Source of the DNA: Microbacteriaceae bacterium
Lineage (GTDB): Bacteria; Actinomycetota; Actinomycetes; Actinomycetales; Microbacteriaceae
Reading direction: 5' to 3'
Length of the DNA: 64,000 nt
NCBI GenBank assembly: GCA_025464975.1
Contig: JAODMT010000004.1
Span: 186,001 to 250,000, forward strand
The number at the start of each line of letters is the position of its first letter. The stretch's first letter is position 1. The notes beneath the pieces were generated by a model, which was given only the letters and a program-made list of their open reading frames with translations, did no database searches and had not been told where the DNA came from. Positions 8,988 to 17,882 of the stretch are shown one piece after another. A program made the translations under genes and the position numbers.

Positions 8988-10040
8988 GTGTCAACAGCCG
9001 CAAGCATGGCCGTAATGGAGGCCGTGGTCGTCGATGCAGAAGACCTGCGTCAGGTGATCGTCGATGCTCTAGTCGCGCACGGAGGCACGGCTTCCGACGC
9101 GCGGCAGCAGGCGGCCATCCTGGTCGAAGGCGACCTGCGGGGCCACCACTCCCACGGCGTCCGCCGCCTACCCGTTCTCGTTTCCCGACTGGACAACGGA
9201 CTCATCCGCTCCGGCGTCGAGCCGACCTTCGACTGGGTCACCGACTCCGTCCTCCAGGTCGACGGACACAGGGGCTTTGGCCCCTCGGTCGCCTTTGCGG
9301 CAATCGACAGGATCGTCGAGCGTGCAGAGACAACGGGGGTCGCTGTGGCGGCGATATCGAACTCCAACCACATTGGGATGCTCGCCCCGTACATTGAGCG
9401 GATCGTCGATTCCGGGCAGATCGCCTTTGGCTTCACGACGAGCGAGGCCCTCGTGCATCCGTGGGGCGGTGCGCGGGCGATGGTGGGCACAAACCCGATT
9501 GGGATCGGCATGCCGACGGGGCACTCGCCCCTCGTACTGGACATGTCGACCGCCTCCGTCTCGATGGGCAAGATCCTCGATCATGCGGCCAAGGGCGAAC
9601 CGATTCCGCTCGGCTGGGCGGTGGACGCGAAGGGCGCACCGACGGAGGACGCGCAGGCGGCCATCGACGGCGGCGCAATCTCCCCCTTCGGCGGCCCCAA
9701 GGGATACGCCCTCGGCATCGCATTGGAGGTCATCGTCGCAACGCTGACCAAGTCCTCCCTCGGGGCGGACGTGCGCGGCACCCTGGACACGACGGACGCG
9801 AGCAGCAAGGGTGACGTGTTCATCGCGATCTCCCTGGAGCGGCTAGGACTGACCGGCTTTCTCCCGCGAATTCGCGACTACCTGGACGAGGTGCGGGCCA
9901 GCAACGACGGGGCCATCAGCATCCCGGGCGACCGGGCGAGGGCGACGCGTCAGAAGCGAAGCAGCGAGGGCATCCCCCTCCACCGGCAGAGTTGGGAACA
10001 GGCGTTAGAGCTCAAGGAAGTTGGTCCATCCGATGTCTGA
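8988..10040 (+). CDS. Malate/L-lactate dehydrogenase (Ldh_2) family oxidoreductase
   Basis: A 350-residue NAD(P)-dependent 2-hydroxyacid/2-ketoacid oxidoreductase of the Ldh_2 fold (family of ureidoglycolate dehydrogenase, 2,3-diketogulonate reductase, sulfolactate dehydrogenase). Visible: EGDLRGHHSHGVRRLPVLV with the catalytic His, SNHIGMLAPYIE, NPIGIGMPTG, and LDMSTASVSMGKI. GTG 8988 has a ribosome-binding site; an in-frame ATG at 9006 is the alternative. First gene of the six-gene operon; overlaps the next start by 8 bp. Likely oxidises or reduces a sugar-acid intermediate; which one is not decidable here. Confidence 0.87.
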   Translation: MSTAASMAVMEAVVVDAEDLRQVIVDALVAHGGTASDARQQAAILVEGDLRGHHSHGVRRLPVLVSRLDNGLIRSGVEPTFDWVTDSVLQVDGHRGFGPSVAFAAIDRIVERAETTGVAVAAISNSNHIGMLAPYIERIVDSGQIAFGFTTSEALVHPWGGARAMVGTNPIGIGMPTGHSPLVLDMSTASVSMGKILDHAAKGEPIPLGWAVDAKGAPTEDAQAAIDGGAISPFGGPKGYALGIALEVIVATLTKSSLGADVRGTLDTTDASSKGDVFIAISLERLGLTGFLPRIRDYLDEVRASNDGAISIPGDRARATRQKRSSEGIPLHRQSWEQALELKEVGPSDV

Positions 10041-11256
10041 ATCGTCACCCTTCGGAGTCGTCCGGCTGCCCGACTTCGTGCATTTCGGCGCAGGAGCCCG
10101 CGTGTCCATCACGCCCTCGGTGCTCAAGTACGGCCGACGCGTGCTCGTCTGCTGTGACCCGTTCCTCGCAACGACGCCCGACTTCCAGGACACTGTCGAT
10201 GTACTCCACAAGCGGGGCGCCGTCGTGCGGGTGATGACGGACGTGGTTCCGGAGCTCCCGGTCGAAAGTATCGAACGCGCGGCAGCCGCGGCGGGGGAGT
10301 TCGCTCCGGATGTCGTGGTCGGCTACGGAGGAGGCAGCGCGCTCGACCTGGCGAAGCTGGTCGCCCTGCTACTCGTGCATCCCGGGCCGCTCTCCGCCTA
10401 CTACGGCGAGAATGCGGTTCCGGGTCCCGTACTCCCGCTCGTCGCCGTACCAACAACAGCCGGCACCGGATCGGAGGTGACCCCGGTGGCCGTGGTTTCC
10501 GACCCGGAGCGCGACCTCAAGGTTGGCGTATCCAGCCCGTACCTGATTCCTCGGGTCGCAGTGGTCGATCCTCTGTTGTCGGTTGGGGCGCCGGCCGGTG
10601 TGACCGCCCATTCCGGCATTGATGCCTTCGTGCATGCCGTCGAGTCATACACCTCCGCCGTCCGGGAGGTGCAATGGGGCGAGGAACTGCCGGTCTTTGT
10701 CGGACGCAATCAGCTGAGTTCGCTGTTCGCTCTTGAAGCGGTACGACTCATCGGCGGCTCGCTGCGTACCGCGGTGAACGAACCGGGAAACATCGCCGCT
10801 CGCGAAGCCATGTCCTACGGTAGCCTGCTGGCCGGGATGGCCTTTGGCTCGGCCGGAACGCACCTGTCGCACGCGCTCCAATATCCGATCGGGGCGATCA
10901 CCAAGACTCCACACGGCCTTGGCACCGGACTCATGCTTCCTTACGTGATGCAGGCCGCCCTGCCGAGCAGCGGACGGGAGCTCGCTCAGATCGCCCAAGC
11001 ACTCGGAGTCGCCGGCTCCGACGAGCGGTCGAGCGCCGTCGCCGCCGTCGAGGCGATAGCGAGCCTGGTGTCTGACATCGGCATCCCGGTCACCCTCGCC
11101 GAGATCGGGATCACCGAGGAGCAGGTGCCCCGCATCGCGGAGCTCTCCCTCTCGGTGAAACGCCTCGCACACAACTCGACTCTGACCGCAGACCAGCAAA
11201 CCTTCGAGCGAATCCTTCGCGCTGCGCTCCACGGCGACCGGGCATCCCTCTCATGA
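10033..11256 (+). CDS. Iron-dependent alcohol dehydrogenase family protein
   Basis: A 407-residue group III (Fe-ADH) alcohol dehydrogenase. The nucleotide site is VVVGYGGGSALDLAK; the family signature follows as VPTTAGTGSEVTPVAV. The metal ligands lie in HSGIDAFVHAVESY (Asp/His) and in GTHLSHALQYPIGAITKTPHGLG (His residues). ATG 10033 has AAGGAAG 12 nt upstream and overlaps the previous gene by 8 bp; its own stop overlaps the next start (ATGA). Relatives reduce or oxidise lactaldehyde, propanediol, hydroxybutyrate or maleylacetate. With the neighbouring aldehyde dehydrogenase it could handle the aldehyde released by sugar-acid cleavage; this is inference. Confidence 0.9.
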   Translation: MSESSPFGVVRLPDFVHFGAGARVSITPSVLKYGRRVLVCCDPFLATTPDFQDTVDVLHKRGAVVRVMTDVVPELPVESIERAAAAAGEFAPDVVVGYGGGSALDLAKLVALLLVHPGPLSAYYGENAVPGPVLPLVAVPTTAGTGSEVTPVAVVSDPERDLKVGVSSPYLIPRVAVVDPLLSVGAPAGVTAHSGIDAFVHAVESYTSAVREVQWGEELPVFVGRNQLSSLFALEAVRLIGGSLRTAVNEPGNIAAREAMSYGSLLAGMAFGSAGTHLSHALQYPIGAITKTPHGLGTGLMLPYVMQAALPSSGRELAQIAQALGVAGSDERSSAVAAVEAIASLVSDIGIPVTLAEIGITEEQVPRIAELSLSVKRLAHNSTLTADQQTFERILRAALHGDRASLS

Positions 11257-12704
11257 CAATCGAAAGCAGCACAGACGTGACCCTCATCGCAGACCTACAC
11301 ATCAATGGCCGTTGGGTCGCCGGGGAATCGGGCGACCGATTTCCGGTGATCGACCCGGCCAGCGGCCGGTCGATCGCCTCCTTCGCCATCGCGAGCGACG
11401 CCGACTGCACCAACGCGATTGAGGCGGCGTCGGCGGTGCTCCCGTCCTGGTCGAGCACTCCACCCCGAGTGCGGTCGGAACTGCTGACACGCACGTTCCA
11501 AATATTGAAAGCCGAGCGCGAGGCGCTGGCGGAGATCATCGTCCGCGAGAACGGCAAGGCCTTTTCCGATGCCCTCGGGGAAGCTGACTACGCCACGGAG
11601 TTCTTCCGCTGGTTCGCCGAGGAGGCCGTGCGGGTCGCAGGAGATTTCCGGCTCTCGCCCTCGGGGGACAAGCACATCCTCGTGACGCACCAGCCCATAG
11701 GCGTCTCCCTCCTCATTACCCCGTGGAATTTCCCGGCAGCCATGGCCACGCGCAAGATCGCGCCCGCCCTCGCCGCCGGTTGCACCGTGGTGCTGAAGCC
11801 GGCTCGTGAGACTCCGCTGACCGCCGCCTATGTGGTCGACGCGCTCCGTCGCGCAGGGGCGCCGGATGGGGTTGTGAACCTGGTAACTCCGGTGCCGACC
11901 GGGCCCGCGATCGCCAGGATGCTGCACCACCCCGCCGTTCGCAAGGTCTCCTTCACCGGATCCACGGAGGTCGGGCGCATCCTCCTGCGTGAGGCGGCAG
12001 ACAACGTCGTCAGCGCGTCGATGGAACTCGGCGGCAACGCACCATTCATCGTGCTGCCGGGCGCGGACATCGAGGCGGCCGTTCAGGGGGCGCTCGTCGC
12101 GAAGATGCGCAACGGTGGCTCGGCCTGCACCGCGGCCAATCGCTTCTATGTGCACTCCTCGGTAAGTGCGGCCTTCACCAAGGCGGTTACGGCGGAGCTG
12201 TCCCGATTCCAGGTGGGCCCCGGCATCGATCGTGAGAACCAACTCGGTGCCCTCGTCTCGGTCGGCGAACGCGACAAGGTAGCGGAGCTGGTCGATGTCG
12301 CTGTCTCGGAGGGTGCGACCGTCGCCCTCGGCGGTGAGTCCTCCGCGGAGGGAGCGTTCTACTCCGCGACCGTTCTGACCGGCGTGCAGCACGGCGGCAC
12401 CATAACGGGCACCGAGATTTTCGGACCCGTCACGGCGATCGTCGAATACGACGATGTCGACGAGGCGGTTCGGATGGCCAACGACACGATCTACGGCCTC
12501 ATCGCCTACGTCTACGGGGAGACGGGTCAGGCGCTCTCCGTCGCGAGGCGCATCGACGCCGGGATGGTCGCCGTCAACCGGGCGGTGCTGAGCGACCCGG
12601 CTGCACCCTTCGGTGGGATGAAGCAAAGCGGTCTCGGGCGTGAAGGAAGCTCGGAGGGCATCCTCGAGTTCCTGGAGGAAAAGTACATCGGCATCGAGCT
12701 GTAG
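11253..12704 (+). CDS. NAD(P)-dependent aldehyde dehydrogenase
   Basis: A 483-residue aldehyde dehydrogenase of the succinate-semialdehyde/glycolaldehyde/lactaldehyde dehydrogenase clade. Visible: TPWNFPAAMATRKIAPALAAG, FTGSTEVGRIL, the general base Glu258 in MELGGNAPF, the nucleophile Cys292 in GGSACTAANR, and the end motif FGGMKQSGLGREG. The start overlaps the Fe-ADH stop (ATGA), so the two are made together. Full length, no anomalies. Substrate unknown; a short hydroxyaldehyde such as lactaldehyde or glycolaldehyde would fit an oxidative sugar pathway. Confidence 0.93.
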   Translation: MTIESSTDVTLIADLHINGRWVAGESGDRFPVIDPASGRSIASFAIASDADCTNAIEAASAVLPSWSSTPPRVRSELLTRTFQILKAEREALAEIIVRENGKAFSDALGEADYATEFFRWFAEEAVRVAGDFRLSPSGDKHILVTHQPIGVSLLITPWNFPAAMATRKIAPALAAGCTVVLKPARETPLTAAYVVDALRRAGAPDGVVNLVTPVPTGPAIARMLHHPAVRKVSFTGSTEVGRILLREAADNVVSASMELGGNAPFIVLPGADIEAAVQGALVAKMRNGGSACTAANRFYVHSSVSAAFTKAVTAELSRFQVGPGIDRENQLGALVSVGERDKVAELVDVAVSEGATVALGGESSAEGAFYSATVLTGVQHGGTITGTEIFGPVTAIVEYDDVDEAVRMANDTIYGLIAYVYGETGQALSVARRIDAGMVAVNRAVLSDPAAPFGGMKQSGLGREGSSEGILEFLEEKYIGIEL

Positions 12705-12715
12705 GAACAGAACCA

Positions 12716-13810
12716 ATGAAGATCGAAAGCATCGAGACCTTTCAGCGCGACGACAACCTGGCGATCGTCCGGATCCGCACCGACGATGGTGCGGAGGGGA
12801 TCGGTCAGACCTCCCCATATCTCGCCAATTTCAGCGTTCCCATGATTCACTCCATGGTGGCTCCGTGGTTCATCGGCAAGGACCCATGGGATGTCGAGAC
12901 GCTCGTCGATGAATTCGTGCGCCAGAAGTACAAGTTTTACGGCACCATCTTCTTCCGCGCGCTCTGCGGGATTGACACGGCCCTCTGGGATCTCCTCGGT
13001 CAGGTCACCGGGCAACCGGTCTACAGATTGCTCGGCGGCCGGGTGCGGGCGAAGGTGCCCGTCTACGGTTCGAGCATGAGTCGCACCATTACGCCGGAGG
13101 CGGAGGCGGACAGGCTCCAGTCACTCGTGGAGAGCAATGGATTCCGTTGTTTCAAGATCCGCATCGCGGAGGTCATGGGGCAGGACGTGGACGCCTGGCC
13201 TGGTCGCACGGAGCGGATCATCCGCGAAGTCCGCGAGAGGCTCGGCCCCGATGTCGACATCCACGCCGATGCCAATGGTGGCTACTCAGTATCGAAAGCG
13301 ATCAGAGTGGGGCGGATGCTCGAAGAGTACGGCTACTCGCATTACGAAGAGCCGTGCCCGTTCCCGCAGATCGAGAACACCGCGCAGGTCGCCGCCGCTC
13401 TCGATATCGCGGTGGCGGGGGGAGAGCAGGACAACTCCCTCGAGCAGTTCCAGCGGATCATCTCCTCCCACGCCGTCGACATCATCCAGCCGGATATCGG
13501 CTACATAGGCGGGATGTCCAGGGCTCGCAAGGTCGCCATGATGGCGGAGGCGGTAGGCATCCCCTGCACCCCGCACTGCGCGAATCTCTCCCTCCTGCAG
13601 GTGTTCACATTGCACCTCGCAGCATCCATGCCCGCTGTCTCCCAGTTCCAGGAATGGAGCATCGAGGACACCGCGTGGACACGCGGCGTGTACGAGCCCA
13701 TCCCGGAGGTGGTCGACGGTTCAGTGACGATGACCGATGGTCCCGGGTGGGGCATCCAGATCGAGCGTTCCTTCCTGAACAACGCCGACCACAGGATCAC
13801 ACGCAGCTAG
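12716..13810 (+). CDS. Enolase-superfamily acid-sugar dehydratase (mandelate racemase type), copy 1
   Basis: A 364-residue mandelate racemase/muconate lactonising family protein, which abstracts the alpha-proton of a carboxylate with Mg2+. Visible: K147-x-R149 in FKIRIA, metal ligands Asp185 (HADANGG), Glu211 (EEP) and Glu237 (GGEQ), Asp260 (QPDIGYIGG) and His287 (CTPHCAN), giving a Lys/His-Asp acid-base set as in aldonate dehydratases. Starts 12 nt after the aldehyde dehydrogenase stop. A second, distant paralogue lies at 14753. The usual product would be a 2-keto-3-deoxy sugar acid; the sugar is unknown. Confidence 0.9.
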   Translation: MKIESIETFQRDDNLAIVRIRTDDGAEGIGQTSPYLANFSVPMIHSMVAPWFIGKDPWDVETLVDEFVRQKYKFYGTIFFRALCGIDTALWDLLGQVTGQPVYRLLGGRVRAKVPVYGSSMSRTITPEAEADRLQSLVESNGFRCFKIRIAEVMGQDVDAWPGRTERIIREVRERLGPDVDIHADANGGYSVSKAIRVGRMLEEYGYSHYEEPCPFPQIENTAQVAAALDIAVAGGEQDNSLEQFQRIISSHAVDIIQPDIGYIGGMSRARKVAMMAEAVGIPCTPHCANLSLLQVFTLHLAASMPAVSQFQEWSIEDTAWTRGVYEPIPEVVDGSVTMTDGPGWGIQIERSFLNNADHRITRS

Positions 13811-13843
13811 CCCCTATCCGCTCTCCTCAAGAAAGTTTGAACC

Positions 13844-14713
13844 ATGGAATATTCCACACTCGGGCGCACCGGTGCGCAGGTCAGCCATCTCGGTTACGGC
13901 GGAGCCGTCCTCGGGCTGACCGACTATCTCTACACATTCGATCCGAACGATCCGGATGACCGGGCCAAGCTGTTCGAGGGGATCGACGCCGCGCTCGAGA
14001 GCGGGATCAACCTCTTCGACACCGCCCCCGGCTACGGCAACGGAGCGAGCGAGAAGGTGCTGGGGGAGGCACTGAAGGGGGTGACGGCAAGCGGCGGGGT
14101 TCCCCTGTTCGTCTCCACGAAGGTCAAGAGCGGGGCCGAGGTCGACGTGAGGGAGTCCCTCGAACGGAGCCTGGAACGGCTCGGTCGCGACAGCGTCGAC
14201 CTGCTCCAGATTCATGGGACCTCGTACAGCCCCGAGGACGTCGATCGCATCATCGGGGACGGCGGGACCGCGGAGGCGATGCTCCAGCTCAAGGCGGATG
14301 GCCTCGTGAGAAACGTCGGCTTCACCTCGGAGGACAACAATGACGGCGTCTACCGACTGATCCGCAGTGGCCTCTTCGACACCATGCAGATCTGCTACAA
14401 CTTCATTTTCCAGCACCCGTACGAGCCGAGCCGACCGTTCGGTTCGCTCCTGGAGGCGAAGAAGAACGGCCTCGGTGTCCTGACCATGCGGGCACCGACC
14501 TCCGGCACCTTCCAACGCTGGATAGAAATGGTGAATCCGGCCAACACCTTCGATTACACGCCGGCCCTGATCCAGTTCGTCCTCTCCAACCCGCTCGTGG
14601 ATGTCGCGCTGGTCGGAATGCGCGACGCCGACCTTGTGCACAAGAATGTCGCGATCGTGGAGAACACCGGGGGCCGAATCAGTCTGGACGCCTTGCACGA
14701 GCGCTACGTCTGA
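13844..14713 (+). CDS. Aldo/keto reductase
   Basis: A 289-residue aldo/keto reductase. The catalytic set is visible: Asp and Tyr in LFDTAPGYGNGASEKVLGEAL, Lys in VSTKVK, and His in LLQIHG. The DTAPGYG...SE pattern resembles D-threo-aldose/L-galactose 1-dehydrogenases, which oxidise an aldose to its lactone. In this operon such a step would feed a lactonase and a dehydratase. The C-terminal cofactor region (LVGMRDADLVHKNVA) is present. Whether it acts as dehydrogenase or reductase cannot be told from sequence. Confidence 0.9.
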   Translation: MEYSTLGRTGAQVSHLGYGGAVLGLTDYLYTFDPNDPDDRAKLFEGIDAALESGINLFDTAPGYGNGASEKVLGEALKGVTASGGVPLFVSTKVKSGAEVDVRESLERSLERLGRDSVDLLQIHGTSYSPEDVDRIIGDGGTAEAMLQLKADGLVRNVGFTSEDNNDGVYRLIRSGLFDTMQICYNFIFQHPYEPSRPFGSLLEAKKNGLGVLTMRAPTSGTFQRWIEMVNPANTFDYTPALIQFVLSNPLVDVALVGMRDADLVHKNVAIVENTGGRISLDALHERYV

Positions 14714-14752
14714 GTTCGACAACATTTTCCGCCAACTAACGAAATGTGAGAG

Positions 14753-15949
14753 ATGCGCAACTTGAAGATCAGCGCGATCGAAGTCCATGCGGTGCGGGGC
14801 GCCCGCCCGCCCGCTCCCGCTGGGGACACACAGCGACAGGTCAACGCCCTCAACCTCTACGCCGAGCATCGCGCGCCGGCGCTCCGCCCGGCGACACCCA
14901 GCCCGGCCGGGGCGGAGGCGACATCCCTTTATTTGAGGATCGGCACCGACGGTGGGGCCGAGGGATTTTATGGGCCGATCGACCCGGAGGTGCCCTGGTC
15001 GCTCCTGCGTCAGCTGGGGGGCTTCCTGATCGGTCAGGATGCGCTGGCCACCACCATCATCTGGGACAAGCTCGAGCGTCTCGACCGGCATGCGCGACAC
15101 GGACATCTGAAGATGGCCATCAGCGCGATCGATAACGCCCTGTGGGACTTGAAGGGCAGGGTCCTCGACGCGCCGGTGTGGCAACTGCTGGGAGGCGCGT
15201 CGCGTGAGCGAATTCCCGCCTACGCGAGCCTGCTGGGAACCTCCCTCGAGCCTGACGTCGTCGCCCGGGTGGCCGCTCAGACCGCGGACGAGGGTTTCGC
15301 GGGCCAGAAATGGTTCCTGGCCTATGGGCCCGGCGAGGGCGAAGCGGGCATGAAACGCAATGTCGAACTCGCGGAGCAGGTCCGGGAGGCGGTCGGAGCT
15401 CAGACCGAGCTGATGTACGACGTCTTCCAGGGCTGGGATCTCGGCTACGCCCGATCGTGGGCACAACAGGTGGCGCCAACGCGTCCCGCCTGGCTCGAGG
15501 AGCCGTTCTCTCCCAACCGCTATCCCGCGTTCGTGGAGTTGCACCGCAGCACGGGGATCCCGCTGAGTGCGGGAGAGCACCTCTACGACCGCGCGGAGGT
15601 GCTTCCCTATCTGCAGGACGGCGTGCTCGCCGCCGTGCAGTCGGACCCGGAGTGGTGCGGCGGCGTGACCGAGCTCGTCAGGATCTGCGCGCTCGCCGAA
15701 ACCTTCGGGGTTCCCGTCATCCCCCACGGACACGGGCTGCACGCCGCGCTGCATGTCGTCGCCAGCCAGTCGCCAGTCGCATGCCCGAAGGTGGAATACC
15801 TCGTGCGGAGCATGCCCAACCGGCATCACTTCGAAGCATCACCGCCGACGCCTGAGGGGGGCTCGTTCGCCCTGCCGACCGGCCCGGGCTTCGGAATCCG
15901 ACTCGACGAGTCGAAGATCGACAGCCGGGAGTTGCTTCAGTTCGGGTGA
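14753..15949 (+). CDS. Enolase-superfamily acid-sugar dehydratase, copy 2 (rhamnonate dehydratase-like)
   Basis: A 398-residue mandelate racemase-like protein. Visible: Lys186 in GQKWFLAYGPGEG, Asp223 (YDVFQGWD), Glu249 (LEEP), Glu275 (AGEH), Asp298, and His325 in VIPHGHGLH. The segments KWFLAYGPGEG, WCGGVTELVRICALA and the final GPGFGIRL recall L-rhamnonate dehydratase (RhmD), from memory of that family. An Ala/Pro-rich insertion near residues 16-55 precedes the capping domain. It is the last gene of the operon, followed by a small hairpin and a convergent gene. Two unlike dehydratases in one operon suggest two substrates or epimers. Confidence 0.88.
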   Translation: MRNLKISAIEVHAVRGARPPAPAGDTQRQVNALNLYAEHRAPALRPATPSPAGAEATSLYLRIGTDGGAEGFYGPIDPEVPWSLLRQLGGFLIGQDALATTIIWDKLERLDRHARHGHLKMAISAIDNALWDLKGRVLDAPVWQLLGGASRERIPAYASLLGTSLEPDVVARVAAQTADEGFAGQKWFLAYGPGEGEAGMKRNVELAEQVREAVGAQTELMYDVFQGWDLGYARSWAQQVAPTRPAWLEEPFSPNRYPAFVELHRSTGIPLSAGEHLYDRAEVLPYLQDGVLAAVQSDPEWCGGVTELVRICALAETFGVPVIPHGHGLHAALHVVASQSPVACPKVEYLVRSMPNRHHFEASPPTPEGGSFALPTGPGFGIRLDESKIDSRELLQFG

Positions 15950-15962
15950 CTCCCGCGGAGTC
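15948..15962. terminator. Short hairpin between convergent genes
   Basis: GACTCC-cgc-GGAGTC is a perfect 6-bp inverted repeat overlapping the stop of the upstream operon and lying just before the convergent oxidoreductase gene. No T-run follows; a weak bidirectional terminator is possible. Confidence 0.35.
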
Positions 15963-15967
15963 TCCCC

Positions 15968-16939
15968 TCAGTCGTGGGCGAGGAGTTCGTCGATGCGTTC
16001 GACGAGGCGCAAGGTACGGCGCGCGTCACGGAGGTCGGGGCTCGGGGGGACCCCGTCCCTGACGCACTCGATGAAATGGGTGATCTCCGACTCGTAGCCC
16101 TGGAGATTATGCTGCGGCGTCAGGTACGTTCTCGGGCTCCAGACACCCGGCGCGCCGGCGTCATCTCGGAGTCCCGGGGCACGGTGGTAGACGACGGGTT
16201 GCAGGTTGTCCACGACAATGTTGCCACCGGTTCCGAGGAGTTCCAGTCGTTCCATCGGAAAACGGGCGTCGAGCAAGGATCCGGCCTGGATGGTGCCGAT
16301 CGCCCCGCTCGCCGCGAGGAACGAGAGCGTGTAGCCGATGAGCTGTTCGCCGACTCGCACGCGTTGCACCTGGGTGAGCTCGATCTCGCCGAGCAGGAAA
16401 CGGGCAAGATCAAGGTGGTGGATGACGTGATTGAGTTTGAAGGCCTCCTCGCCGTAGCGGGTGGCATGGAACTGGGACTGGTAGAGGTGGATCCCTCCGA
16501 ATTCTTCCCGCTCGGAGATGTCCTTCGCCTCCAGGTAGGGGCTCATGAACCGCCGGTTGAATCCGACCATCACATGGCTGGTGCTCGAACGCTGCAGCTC
16601 GATCAGCTGATCCGCCTCCGCGACGCTGCGGACGGGCGTCTTTTCGACGAATACGTGGACGTCGTTCTCAATGGCTGCCGCAAGGATGGGGAGATTGCTC
16701 TGATGGCTGACCGCCACGATCACGGCGTCGAGTTTCGCCGTGGCGAACATTTCGGCGTAGTCGGTGAAGGTCCTCGCCGCGGAATATGTACCGGTGAACC
16801 TGTCGATCTTCGCCGGGTCGATGTCGCAGACGGCCACGACCTCATGGGCCGGCGCCGAGCGAAGCACATGGGCAAGCACGTCGAAGCTGTGTCGGCCTAG
16901 GCCGACAAAGCCCACCCTGACGGATTCGTCCGTTTTCAC
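15968..16939 (-). CDS. Gfo/Idh/MocA family oxidoreductase
   Basis: A 323-residue NAD(P)-dependent sugar oxidoreductase. N-terminal Rossmann fold with GFVGLGRHS, then VVAVCDIDP, and the family motif EKTP (normally EKP) in HVFVEKTPVRSVAEAD. The C-terminal GFO_IDH_MocA domain contains GFNRRFMSPYLEA and NHVIHHLDLARFL with the usual catalytic His region. The GTG at 16939 is the only suitable start. It is transcribed in the same direction as the ABC transporter behind it (46 bp gap), convergent with the dehydratase operon. It probably modifies the imported sugar (for example inositol- or hexose-type 1- or 3-dehydrogenation); substrate unknown. Confidence 0.88.
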   Translation of the reverse strand: MKTDESVRVGFVGLGRHSFDVLAHVLRSAPAHEVVAVCDIDPAKIDRFTGTYSAARTFTDYAEMFATAKLDAVIVAVSHQSNLPILAAAIENDVHVFVEKTPVRSVAEADQLIELQRSSTSHVMVGFNRRFMSPYLEAKDISEREEFGGIHLYQSQFHATRYGEEAFKLNHVIHHLDLARFLLGEIELTQVQRVRVGEQLIGYTLSFLAASGAIGTIQAGSLLDARFPMERLELLGTGGNIVVDNLQPVVYHRAPGLRDDAGAPGVWSPRTYLTPQHNLQGYESEITHFIECVRDGVPPSPDLRDARRTLRLVERIDELLAHD

Positions 16940-16985
16940 TGTTCCCCGATCCCGTTGTCGTTTCCTCGGCCGGACCCCGTCTGGG

Positions 16986-17882
16986 TCAGCCCTTCACCGC
17001 TCCGGCCGACATACCCGACATGAGCATGTTCTTCGTGAACAGGTAGAAGATCAGCACCGGGACGATCGCCATGATGGCGGCCGCGGAGAGGAGCCCGTAG
17101 TTGACCGCATACTCTGATTTCGCCGCCGCGAGGGCGACAGTGAGAGTCTGCCGCTGTGGCTCAGGCAGGAAGACCAGCGCATAGATGTAGTCATTCCAGA
17201 TGGCGACGAAGGACAGGATCACAATCGTCACGATTCCGTTGCGACTCATCGGGACGATGATCCTGGTGAAAATGGTCCAGACGCCGGCCCCGTCCAGGAT
17301 GGCTGCCTCCTCGACCGAGGATGGAACCTCGCGCATGTAGGCGACCATGAGGAAGATGCAGAACGGCACCTGGCCCGCGGCGTACGCCAGCACGATGGAG
17401 AAACGGAAGTTGAGCATCCCGGTCACCGCGAACAGCTGGTAGAGGGCCTGCAGCAGCACGATCCCGGGCACGAAGATCGAGATCAGGAAGAACGAGTAGA
17501 TGGTGCGAGAGAACCGGAAGGTGAATCGCGCCAGAATGAATGACGCCGGCAGCACGCACACCAGCAATAGGCCAAGGCTGAGCGCCGTGATGATGACGGA
17601 GTTGCCGAATGCGGTGAGCACGTTGGTGTTCGTGAACATGGCCGTGAAGTTCTCGAAATTCACGCTCTCGGGAATCAGCGAAAAGCGCGAAAAGATCTGG
17701 GTGTTGCTTCGGAACGAGTTGCTCAGCGTCCAGAGGATGGGGATGAGGCAGCTCGCCGAATTGAGGATGAGTACCGCGTAGGTGAGAAGGATCACCGGGT
17801 TGTTCTTGAGGCGGGCGAACACCCGTGCTCCCGAGCTGCGGTGGCCGATGCGCGGGCGTGCCAGCTGGAGGTTTGCGGTCAT
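16986..17882 (-). CDS. CUT1 sugar ABC transporter, permease (MalG-like)
   Basis: A 298-residue inner-membrane permease with about six membrane segments. The EAA loop that contacts the ATPase is EEAAILDGAGVWTIFTRIIVPMSRNG, and the protein ends with the MalG-like SAGAVKG tail. The ATG at 17882 overlaps the stop of the partner permease (ATGA). It takes up a sugar together with the substrate-binding protein at 18874. No ATP-binding subunit is encoded beside it, so a shared MsiK-type ATPase elsewhere is expected. Confidence 0.93.
   Translation of the reverse strand: MTANLQLARPRIGHRSSGARVFARLKNNPVILLTYAVLILNSASCLIPILWTLSNSFRSNTQIFSRFSLIPESVNFENFTAMFTNTNVLTAFGNSVIITALSLGLLLVCVLPASFILARFTFRFSRTIYSFFLISIFVPGIVLLQALYQLFAVTGMLNFRFSIVLAYAAGQVPFCIFLMVAYMREVPSSVEEAAILDGAGVWTIFTRIIVPMSRNGIVTIVILSFVAIWNDYIYALVFLPEPQRQTLTVALAAAKSEYAVNYGLLSAAAIMAIVPVLIFYLFTKNMLMSGMSAGAVKG

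Noticed and set aside
8988-10040. Assignment of the Ldh_2 gene as sulfolactate dehydrogenase and the island as sulfo-sugar catabolism
   Set aside because: The family is too broad, and no sulfonate-specific gene (for example a sulfolyase or sulfonate exporter) is present.
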